A DNA stretch of 64,000 bases from Macrotis lagotis (lineage: Eukaryota; Chordata; Mammalia; Peramelemorphia; Peramelidae). A program made the translations under genes and the position numbers. The notes under the pieces are model-generated. The model saw only the letters and a program-made list of their open reading frames with translations, did not search any database and was not told the DNA's origin. Every line of letters starts with the position of its first letter. Positions within the stretch are counted from its first letter, which is position 1. The stretch covers positions 270,375,944-270,439,943 of the forward strand of contig NC_133662.1 in NCBI RefSeq assembly GCF_037893015.1, read 5' to 3'. Positions 56,090 to 64,000 of the stretch are shown here, in pieces.

Positions 56090-56400
56090 CTGAGGTCATC
56101 CCCATTTTACAGATAAGGAAGATGAGGCTGAGAGCACTTGGGGTACTAGCACCCAAGTCAAACTCTTTTATTGATATCTATATATCTACATATATCTATA
56201 GATATAGATAATAGTCTGACATTTGATAAGAGTGCCAGCCTGAGAGATGGGGAGACCCAGGTTCAAAACTGTCACATCTTGGGAATGTGTCCTGGGCAAG
56301 TGACTTAATCCCTCCATGCAACTCTTAAAGCCTGTAAGTTGCAGAGAAAGTGCTAAACTGCATCCACGGATAGAGATACCTCCCCTGGGAGTTCTGTGTA
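56090..56400. repeat. MIR core, TATC microsatellite and THER-type SINE
   Basis: A minus-strand MIR lies at 56090-56165 (CCCATTTTACAGATAAGGAA). A short TATATCTA run lies at 56175-56212. A plus-strand SINE follows at 56212-56350 (ACCCAGGTTCAAAACTGTC, then CCTGGGCAAGTGACTTAATC). Confidence 0.6.
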
Positions 56401-57000
56401 TCACTGAAATCGCAAGTCCACTCCGTTTTGCAGTCCTAGCACATAGTTGGAGCTTAATGAATGCTGTTTGATTGACTCATCAAATCCCATGTGAGAAATA
56501 TTCTCAAGGGTCCCAGAACAGAAGTCCCTTCTTCAACATCTCTGACACAGTGGGGGGGAGCTCCTCCCCTCCCAGGGAAGTCCAGGCCTCTTCTGATGGG
56601 TAGGAGGTTCTTTTCTTTCTGCTCCTCAGTACTTGGAGATGGAGAGCGGATCATCTTCTCTTTCCCCAACTGTCCAGGGAGGATATTCCCATCCTCTGCT
56701 CTGGACTTTTTCATCACTTCTTATCTAATATTTCTGCCACTTCCATGGTACTGTGCTAACATTAGGCACTTCAATATTTTTTCAGTCAGATTGATGCAGC
56801 TCAGAGTCATCCAGAGTCATATTTCAACCGTGGGCCCCATCATCCATGTCTCAGCAAAACCTGTGAAGTCAATTGCTCCCCCTGAGAAAGACTCTCTAAT
56901 CTCTCTTGCTTATTCCTCATTCTCTGTGAATTTGCCAGTAGGCACTATTGAGTCATTTCAGTCGTAATGCCTTTTGGGGTTGTCTTGGCAGAGATCCTCG
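56401..57000. other. no gene recognised
   Basis: Unique, with an L2-like AGCACATAGTTGGAGCTTAA at about 56437-56456. The 158-codon plus-strand frame (56491-56967) is opposed by another frame, has no domain and no acceptor/donor pair that I can defend. Confidence 0.35.
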
Positions 57001-57310
57001 AGGGCTTTTTCATTTCCCTCTCCAGTTCATCGGACAGATTTAGGAAACTGAGACCCACAGAGATTGACTTTGCCAGGATCACACAGCTAGGAACTTAGAT
57101 CCTCAGATTCCAGGCCTAGTGCTCTCTCCACTGCTCCACTTGTCTAACCAATAAGCATCTACTACCATAGATGTTATTACTGGCTTTTTCTTAGGAATTG
57201 TTTGAGTAACAATAGCACCTACCTCCCAGGGTTGTTTTGAGGTCCAAATGATCTAATATTTGTAAAAATTTGCAAACTTTACAGCACTCTCAAAGTGCAA
57301 GCTGTGGTTA
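57001..57310. repeat. two MIR-type SINE fragments
   Basis: Minus strand at 57035-57140 (GGAAACTGAGACCCACAGAG, GGATCACACAGCTAGG). Plus strand tail at 57195-57310 (ACCTCCCAGGGTTGTTTTGA, TTACAGCACTCTCAAAGTGC). Confidence 0.65.
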
Positions 57311-57554
57311 TTAGGGGTTTAGCAGATGTGTGTGGGATGCATTTGCAATATAAAGTCCTCTAGGTTGCTTCTACAGGTCTCCAGGCAAATCCTTCTCTCT
57401 CTTGTCCCCCTCCTCACCATGCATCCTTCTATCCTGCCATCTATCGTGGCCTCTTCAATCATGGACAACTATAGCTTTACCTTTTTACCTAATCATCAAT
57501 CTTTCTATCTTCTAGCTCTGCATCACTTAGCTGTCCCTCATCTATCCATCATCT

Positions 57555-57582
57555 ATCTGTCTATCTGATATCCATCTATCAA

Positions 57583-57625
<43 letters not shown>

Positions 57626-57650
57626 CCTACCTATCTAATCTATCTCTTAC
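57555..57650 (+). repeat. (TATC)n microsatellite
   Basis: An uninterrupted run of about 11 CTAT units within a longer decayed tract. Confidence 0.93.
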
Positions 57651-57939
57651 TCTTCTTCTTAGATGCATTCTCTTCCTTCCCAAGAGATCCTGAGGAATAA
57701 TAGGTCAAAAAATGTGGATAGATTAGAGATCTAATATGGCCTAAAAATCCACATCAAATCATCCAATGACACCTTGGTCAATGGCTCATATCCTATCACT
57801 TTCTCTTAAGGGAGACATTCTTGCCTTAGATTTAGCATGAAAACACTACTTATGCCCTTTAGTTTCTAACCCAGCCTTTAAAGTCTAAACCCTAGATATG
57901 GTTCCTGACATTGAGGCCATCAGGTCTGACAGGGTTTGA
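57651..57939. other. no gene recognised
   Basis: AT-rich unique sequence. Confidence 0.35.
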
Positions 57940-58540
57940 TCCATACCTCAGGAAGGCAGAGGTCCTGGATCAGGGCATTTTGCTCTTACCTTCCCTATCA
58001 CTATAGGGGATATCACTACTCTCCTCATTCTCCTACTCTCTCAACCCCAGATCCAATATGAAGCCAAGACCTGTCAATTTCCCCTCTATCCCAACTCCCC
58101 CCAACTCTTCACCACTCCCCTACTCTGCACCAGCTCCCTACTATGCTTCACTACTCCCCTTCTTTCCTCTGACACTGTCCCCACCTTGGTGCAGACTCTC
58201 ATTCCCTCATACCTGGACTACAAGCATTTGGGGGGGGGGAGTGGTGGTCTGTCTGTCTCAAGTCTTCCCCCACTTCAATCTATCCTCCATTTAGCCACTA
58301 AGGGGATTTTCCTACAGTACACAACTGACCATGTCATCTACCACTCAATAAACACTAGTGGCTTCCCTTTACCTCTAGGATCAAATAGAAAATGCTGAGT
58401 TTGGCCTTCAAAACCCTTCCCCATCTGCCCCTTTCCTACATTTTACTCCCCAACACTTTGGTCCTGTGATCCCTCCCTCCTGGCTGTTCCATGAACAAGA
58501 GATGCTTTTTCTCAGCTCCAGGCATTTTCTCTGGTCCTCC
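57940..58540 (+). mobile_element. L2 LINE ORF2 3' region
   Basis: L2-type order: TCCATTTAGCCACTAAGGGG, ACTGACCATGTCATCTACCA, GTGGCTTCCCTTTACCTCTA, TGGCCTTCAAAACCCTTCCC, CTCCTGGCTGTTCCATGAAC. A G10 run lies at 58230-58239. Coding capacity is lost. Confidence 0.78.
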
Positions 58541-59374
58541 CTCATGATTGACCCGAGAATAGAAAAGAATGAACAAAAGGGCCAAAGAATGGTGCTTCCA
58601 TTGAGGGGGCAGAGGCCTAAAAGGAGAGGAAGGAAAAGGCCCCCAAGGCCCTGCCCCTTGCTGCCCCCTCAGATGGGAACTCAGCCAAAGCTCCCAAGGT
58701 ACCAAGCCAGGCAGGTTTTACTCTCCCAGCTAGGGGGTCAATGGAAGAAGGGGACTGAGAAGGAGTGGTCAGAGAGTGGAGACCAGAACAGTCTCCAGAC
58801 TTCTTCCCAGGCAGCTGGGATATGCTCATTTCTGGCCTTTCTCTAGACTTTCCCCCCCACATCTCCATGATTTAATAGCCCATTTCTTTCAACTTTGGTC
58901 TGCCACGACAGACAAAGTTAAATCATTTCAGTTCCTCCTTGTGCAGAGCTTGTTCCATCCTCTGGAGCATTTTTACTCTTCTTCTGGACTTTTTCCAAAT
59001 CTTTTCTGCCTTTCCAAAAAAACCCTGACTTGGATGCTCCTCCAAGTGTAGCCTGAACACAGACAGATCCATAGCATCCATTGATTGGTCTTTATGGAGA
59101 GGGAGAAGCAGCAAGTCCAGGAAGGAACTGGGTGTGATGGCTGGATGGGCTGGGGGGGTGACCCCCAATGGGGTTCCTTCTCTTCAGGTAGAAGCTATGG
59201 CAAGGCTGTGACTGGGCTTCATCAGCTACTTCTAGGAGCCTTCCTGCCCAAGGTCGCTGCTCCAGAAGGAGAATTAGCTCCTTCTTTGCCATGAATGCAC
59301 TTGTCTCCAAAGAGGCCCAGCAAGCCAACCAAGGCTGCTCCTAGGGAGATTGGAAGGATATTTATTATGAAGTG
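58541..59374. other. no gene recognised
   Basis: Unique sequence. Opposing frames of 69-126 codons between 58466 and 59328 overlap on both strands and show no domain. Confidence 0.35.
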
Positions 59375-59500
59375 TGTGGGAAGTTTGCCTACTGCCTGTG
59401 TTTAGTTTCAAATGACTCAGGCCCTCGTTTTAATTAGTTGCATTTAATTAGAAGTCATGTTGTCCCTTAAAAAATAGAAAAGGTTTTCAAGAAAATAGTA
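59375..59500. promoter_or_regulatory. candidate homeodomain-rich conserved element
   Basis: Two TTAATTAG octamers at 59430-59437 and 59444-59451, 14 bases apart in the same direction and separated by TTGCAT, next to AAATGACTCAGG (AP-1/MAF-like). Unique and AT-rich against a mixed background. Confidence 0.35.
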
Positions 59501-60144
59501 GTTTCTTGTTAGCCTGGTGCTGGGCTAGAGCTTGGACAGAGGAGAATCGTTGGGTTCTCCCTGAGTTTTACCCTTTGCGGGATCAGTGACCTTGACTTAA
59601 CCTCTCTGGACCCAAGTCCTTCTTTTCTGAAAAAGAGGAGCAATACTGCCTGTTCTGTCTCCTCCAATCAGTGTGTGGAAAAGAAGAGATATCCTGGATC
59701 CTTGAGAGCCCAGGGATGCTGCCAGATGCCCTGCTCCAACTTGGCGGAACTGTTGTTGGATATCAGGGCACACACCATGGGGGAAACATGGGGGAAGAGA
59801 AGTGCCCTCAACTGTGTCCTCCTTAACCAGAGGGGAGCTTTCATCTAGAGAGGGCAGCTAGGTCTGTATTGGTCAACATGAGGGAAGGGTCTGGCACTGG
59901 TGACTGGCCTGGGTCTTTGTCCCAGGTCATTAGGAAGAGGTCATTTTTTAAAAAATGAAATATATCTTCAATGACTTTGGTCTTTACAGTTTAATTTCTA
60001 CCTCCAAAATGAACCGTCTCTTCTGACTTAGAAAAGGGGGTGATGCAAAGCCCTCCAGAATTGTGACCACATGTGTTCTTTGTTCGGGGTGACCTTGAGG
60101 CTCTTCACTGGTTACTCAGTGTCTCAAGAGTGTAATTTCCTTTT
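59501..60144. other. no gene recognised
   Basis: Unique sequence, no supported frame. Confidence 0.35.
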
Positions 60145-60330
60145 TTTAATTAGGTTGTGTAGTAGATAGCAGATCTGGGTTCAAATCCAGGCTCTGTCAT
60201 TTACTAGCTGTGTGACCCTGTTTGCCTCAGTTTCCTTATCTGTAAAATGATCTGGAGAAGGAAATGGCAAAGCACCAAATAAAGGTCAAGCAGAGTCAGA
60301 CACCACTGAAAAACAATTGAACCAATTACA
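60145..60330 (+). mobile_element. older long-form tRNA-derived SINE
   Basis: GATCTGGGTTCAAATCCAGG, ACTAGCTGTGTGACCCTG, TCAGTTTCCTTATCTGTAAA and a 3' part GGAGAAGGAAATGGCAAAGC with AGTCAGACACCACTGAAAAA. The 3' part marks the longer marsupial SINE form, unlike the short WSINE-like copies. Confidence 0.8.
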
Positions 60331-60489
60331 TTGTTGTAGTCATTGTGTCTGTTCATTAGATCCTCAGTTGGGAGCACTGATGGGGAGGCAGAAGAGGATC
60401 CCAGAGACATCTAGTTCAAAGCCTTCATTTTAAAACCAAAGGGATCGAGACTTCGGAGTTGGAGACTTATGGCTTCCACCACTACACTG
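60331..60489. other. unique spacer
   Basis: No feature recognised. Confidence 0.3.
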
Positions 60490-60860
60490 AACTTGATTCT
60501 GTTTATTCGCTCTGAATCAGTTCATACAAATTTCCTCATCTCTCCCTGAATCTTCACAGCCTCCATTTGCTTTTTACTGGGCAATACACATCACATTCAC
60601 AGACTTATTTTTTTTCAGTTATCCCCTAAATTGATGAGTAGTGATTCTTTCTAGTTCTTTCCAATTGTTTCAGACTCTCACTGCTTAGAGAGCAGCGCTG
60701 CTCTGAATTTTCAGATATTGGAGAGCTTTTGTTCTGATTTTCTTGGAGCTTATGCCTAGGCATGGGATCCCTGGGTCAAAGGGGATGAGGCATTTATTTT
60801 CTCAAAAAAATTCTTGTTGAAATCCAGAAGAGTCAGACTACTTCCCAGAACTCCCAGCGA
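60490..60860 (-). mobile_element. L1 ORF2 3'-region fragment, antisense
   Basis: Worn antisense L1 text: TGAATCAGTTCATACAAATT, TTATCCCCTAAATTGATGAG, GCATGGGATCCCTGGGTCAA. Same order as at 27.7-28.1 kb and 20.85-21.07 kb. Confidence 0.65.
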
Positions 60861-61085
60861 TGCCCCACAGTACCTAGCTATCTGCCTGAACTCCTATAAG
60901 CATTCAGACCCTTGAACATGGATCACCATGTTGGATCATCTTGGTTCATTTGTTGACCAGGAATTGAAATATCAGAATTTTTTAATTTTTATTTTTCTTC
61001 CTGTTAGAATTTGGAGCCTGTTTTCATGTCATCACATATATTTCTTTTGAAAACATCTTTGATAACATCTCTTTTGGGAATGAGT
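60861..61085. other. no gene recognised
   Basis: AT-rich sequence, possibly the tail of the neighbouring L1 piece. Confidence 0.3.
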
Positions 61086-61189
61086 ATTGGTGTATAATTA
61101 TATCTATATCTGTACCTATGCCTATACCTATACCCATGCCCATACACATACATCTACAACTGTGTCTATGTCTATGTCTACGTCTATAA

Positions 61190-61224
<35 letters not shown>

Positions 61225-61320
61225 GTTAAATATATAGGTGTATATACACATGCATATGCATTTAGATATGTGTTTGTAGATTAGTGTACAACTACCTCTA
61301 CATATATCTTTGTGTGTGTA
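61086..61320 (+). repeat. degenerate TATC/TATA microsatellite
   Basis: CTATATC, CCTATAC and ACATAC hexamers followed by (TA)n at about 61188-61225. Long frames here (65 codons plus strand, 216 codons minus strand) are largely repeat translations. Confidence 0.9.
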
Positions 61321-61739
61321 TGACTTGTATTGGCAATATTTTTCCCAATGTAGCATTTCTCTTCTTAATTTGGGAAGAATTATTGTAGAAGGGTAAGGTG
61401 GGGAGGGTGCTGGCCTCTGCAGTCTGGCAGCAGGATGCCCACATGAAAGCTTGCATGTTGAATGACTCTCTGCTTCCCCCCATTCCCAATTTTCTGGAAT
61501 TCCTTCCTCATGTGGCCCCTGGCAGGAGTTGTGTGTCTTCTGGATCAAAAGCTGAGGCTGAGCCTGGGATAGAGTGGGTCTCAATAAATGCTTGGAGACC
61601 GATATCTCCTTCCATCCTTTGCCATTTTCTTTCCTGAATTGTCTGCCATGATGAAGAGCTTCTGCTGAGCCCATTCAAGAACTGTCCTTTGGCTTTCCCT
61701 CCCTTTGGTTGTACAACAATAAACAAGACTGATGCAATT
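61321..61739. other. no gene recognised
   Basis: Unique sequence. The minus-strand 216-codon frame extends into it from the microsatellite, but the unique part has no domain or splice signals. Confidence 0.35.
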
Positions 61740-61970
61740 ATAGTAATGACAATAATAGTTCAGTTTGCAAAGGGCTTCATTTCATCTGATCCTCATGGAA
61801 ACTCGAGGAGGGAGAGGCTATTGATGTGACTATTTTATAGATGAAGAAACAGGCTCAGAGAGAGTTGAAATGATCCCCCCCCCCCCCCGACAAGCACCAC
61901 AAACAGCTGGATTGGAACTTGTCTCTTTCTGGCTCCAAGTCTGAAGTCTGCCATATAAATTGAATACTTA
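61740..61970 (-). repeat. MIR-type SINE with C14 run
   Basis: ATAGTAATGACAATAATAGT, CAAAGGGCTTCATTTCATC, TTTTATAGATGAAGAAAC, AGGCTC, then an inserted C14 run at 61875-61888 and CAGCTGGATTGGAACTTG. Confidence 0.7.
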
Positions 61971-62309
61971 CCATAAAAGGAATTGTTTATAATATTGGGG
62001 TAAGGGTGGAAGTGATGGGGGAGTGAGGAGATGCCATGCTTTATAGGTTGTTCACATTAGGTTGGGTTGTTCCAGTGGGTTTGGGGGAAAGATAAACTTG
62101 AGAAGATATGCAAACATTTGATCTATGCATATGTGTTGTGTTGTGTTGTTTTGGTTGTGTTGTGTTGTATGTGCAGTATGGGGAAGGAGGACAACTCCCT
62201 TTGAGAAGACCCCATGGAATTCCATAGCTTCATACCTCAGGACACTTTTTGAGGGCCCTCACCATCCACATGAACCCTTCTCCAATTCAAATCTTGCTCT
62301 GGTCACATC
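61971..62309. other. no gene recognised; (TGTTG)n microsatellite
   Basis: A TGTTG pentanucleotide tract with one interruption lies at about 62130-62172. Otherwise unique. Confidence 0.4.
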
Positions 62310-62535
62310 CACTCATTCAGTCAGCAAGCATCTAGGACATTGTGTTCTAGGTGCTGGGCTAAGTGTCTGGATACAAAGAAAGGAAAACAATCCCTGCCTT
62401 CAGGGAGCTTGTATTCTAAGATGGTAGGCAATGTGGAAAAAAAGTAAAAACCTATGTGCCCACAAAATCTAGGGATGGAGGGAGGACATGAAGGCCCTTA
62501 CAGATGAGGGGCACACTAGGAAAGGTCTCTTGAGA
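62310..62535 (+). repeat. old mammalian interspersed repeat fragment
   Basis: CAGTCAGCAAGCATCTAGGA, CTAGGTGCTGGGCTAAGTG, CAATCCCTGCCTTCAGGGAG, AGGAAAGGTCTCTTGAG follow the order of the 37180-37925 copy. Confidence 0.5.
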
Positions 62536-63384
62536 AAGGAGGATGTTCTATTCACTTTTCTGGGGAGGTTGGGGGGTTTCCCACCCACCCCCAACCAGAC
62601 ATCACTCCCTTGGTGCTTGGATGGGAGCCTCTCAGGTAGCTCTGGCTCTATAAGGGCTGAGCTTCATGACCTCAATATATATTTATTTGGGGGCTGGGCT
62701 CATGATTTCTTTGGTATAAGGAAGTCCCAGTACTAAAACACCCTCTATCAACCCAGACGGATGACTCCTCTGTCACCCTTGGGCATTGAGAGGTAGAATC
62801 ATGGTTCGAGAGTAGATGTGTGCCCCAAGTAAGACTTGAAGACTCCAAGATCAGGTCTCCACACACTTAATAAAGGGAGAGTTCAGTTGAATTGAAATAA
62901 ACTGCAACTTACTAGTTACAAAGGACTGGGCCAGGCCCCTGGGGGAAGAAGAAGTCCAACTACTCTGGTGTCCTTGGTCCTGGACGGATGCCTACAATCT
63001 AGCAAAGAAATGGCAAACAGCTAGGGAACTTGAGGAGGCCTGAGTGAGAAGCGTGGATCTCATGGAGGGTAGAAAGGTTGTAACTTAATAGATGTCCACA
63101 AGTGTTCACAAGGGCATGCAGGGTACTGGAGGGATTTATTAAAGGTGTGTCATCATAGCCATTCCTGGAAGCAGCTGCTGTCACTCTCCCTACCCCACCA
63201 ACCCCTTGGGTCATGGAAAGGAGAGCTGGCTCACATTCTATCAGCCAGGGCCCTGGGTAGAGAAGGATCACAACATGGAGCCCTGGAATAAGCAACTGAG
63301 GGAAGTGGGACAGCTTCCCAAGGGGAAATGAACCACTTGTACTTGCTAAAGAAGAAATCCCCTCCCAAAAAAATTGGGTCTCCC
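62536..63384. other. no gene recognised
   Basis: Unique sequence with short unsupported frames on both strands (62672-62866, 62999-63295). Confidence 0.35.
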
Positions 63385-63525
63385 ACCATCAGGAGATGAC
63401 TGAATAAATTGTGATATCCACATGGAATGGAAGGGAAATGATAATTTTGAGGAACTCAGAGAAACATGTGAGGATTTGTAGAAACTGATGCAAAGAAAGT
63501 AAGAAGAACCAGGAGAGAAACAGGA
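63385..63525 (+). mobile_element. L1 ORF2 C-terminal fragment, sense
   Basis: GATGACTGAATAAATTGTGA, GGAAATGATAATTTTGAGG and GAAACTGATGCAAAGAAAGT follow the end of L1 ORF2 in the sense direction. It breaks off at the GGAA microsatellite. Confidence 0.65.
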
Positions 63526-63539
63526 TGAGAGAGAGAAGG

Positions 63540-63690
63540 GAGGGAAAGAAGGAAGGAAGGAAGGAAGGAAGGAAGGAAGGAAGGAAGGAAGGAAGGAAGG
63601 AAGGAAGGAAGGAAGGAAGGAAGGAAGGAGGAAGGAAGGAAGGAGGGAGGGAAGGAAGGAGGAAGGGAGGAAGGGAGATAAAGAGGGAGG
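63540..63690 (+). repeat. (GGAA)n microsatellite
   Basis: A pure GGAA run of more than 18 units (about 63549-63628), followed by GGAA/GGGA variants to about 63690. Overlapping L-P-S-F and K-E-G-R frames are artefacts. Confidence 0.96.
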
Positions 63691-64000
63691 GAGGAAAGTA
63701 TAGCAGTGGTATCAGGAAGATGGTATTTTGCTTCCCAAAGCCACTTCCAGAGAGGATTGTAAGAGAATCCCTCATTAGATGGAGAGATGGGAAGAAGACT
63801 GAGTTGGTACCAGATGACCCAGGTTCCAAACTTCATTTTGTTACCTCTTTATCCTGGACAAAGATGTGAGCCCCGGTTCTCCGAGGTTAAAGCAGGCAAC
63901 ATCTAGGTCCCTCCCGGTTTGAGTCATGTTGATGTGACCTGCTCTGACCGGCTGGCTTCCTTAGACAGTACAATCTGCTCTTACACAAGATTTTCTGTAT
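63691..64000. other. no gene recognised
   Basis: Unique sequence to the window end, with SINE-like text at about 63825-63850 (CCAGGTTCCAAACTTCATT). Confidence 0.35.

Noticed and set aside
56491..56967. 158-codon plus-strand frame
   Set aside because: No recognisable domain, overlapped by a minus-strand frame, and no defensible splice sites.
57555..57650. CRISPR-like regular repeats
   Set aside because: A plain TATC microsatellite without spacers, in a vertebrate genome.
61024..61674. Longest open frame in the window, 216 codons on the minus strand
   Set aside because: Its middle is a translation of the TATA/TATC microsatellite. The flanks have no domain, no splice signals and opposing frames of similar length.
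63389..63869. Frames of 114-146 codons across the GGAA repeat
   Set aside because: Microsatellite translations extended into L1 debris.

Overview
The window is a stretch of eukaryotic nuclear DNA, almost certainly from a marsupial. The main marker is a young tRNA-headed SINE present in eleven copies. Its head resembles a tRNA gene, its body carries the AATTACCTAGCTGTGTGGCC block, and its tail reads TTGCCTTGCAAAAA followed by poly-A. From memory this form is typical of Australian marsupials, dasyurids in particular, but the species cannot be fixed without a database search. Older MIR/THER-type SINEs, L2 and L3/CR1 3' ends, and marsupial-type L1 pieces fit the same origin. I see no bacterial, plasmid or organellar features.

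I find no complete protein-coding gene and no rRNA, functional tRNA or CRISPR array. Almost all long open frames come from microsatellites, pyrimidine tracts, transposon sequence or chance. Two exceptions are worth keeping. One is a possible internal exon at 52118-52380, with a good acceptor, 87 open codons and a good donor. The other is a frame-shifted, protein-like relic on the minus strand at about 16860-17160. The window therefore looks intergenic or deeply intronic.

Layout: 1-7.5 kb holds unique sequence, many MIR fragments, an L3 piece and three candidate conserved non-coding blocks. 7.5-13.1 kb is mostly unassigned, with a near-duplicate 60-bp segment. 13.1-13.35 kb carries a periodic array of dyad-symmetric TTAC-N3-GTAA motifs, the most unusual signal here. 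15.2-16.8 kb is an antisense L1 fragment interrupted by a SINE with a 13-bp target-site duplication. 17.5-27 kb mixes microsatellites, SINEs and unique DNA. 27.4-30.9 kb is an antisense L1 that keeps its 5' end, ORF1 and 3' end but lacks nearly all of ORF2. 31-40.5 kb is dense in L3, SINE and microsatellite sequence. 41-46 kb is the most GC-rich part, with candidate developmental-enhancer blocks at 44.55-44.76 and 45.69-45.84 kb and a local ~100-bp direct duplication. 47-64 kb returns to L3, L1, L2 and MIR relics, the possible exon, and a long GGAA microsatellite at 63.55 kb.

Because no gene is established, joint action can only be inferred. The spread of homeodomain-like TAAT clusters, E-boxes and dyad sites in non-repetitive blocks would fit a regulatory landscape around a developmental gene outside the window. 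Cross-species alignment would be needed to show this. All transposon names rest on recognising consensus features by eye.
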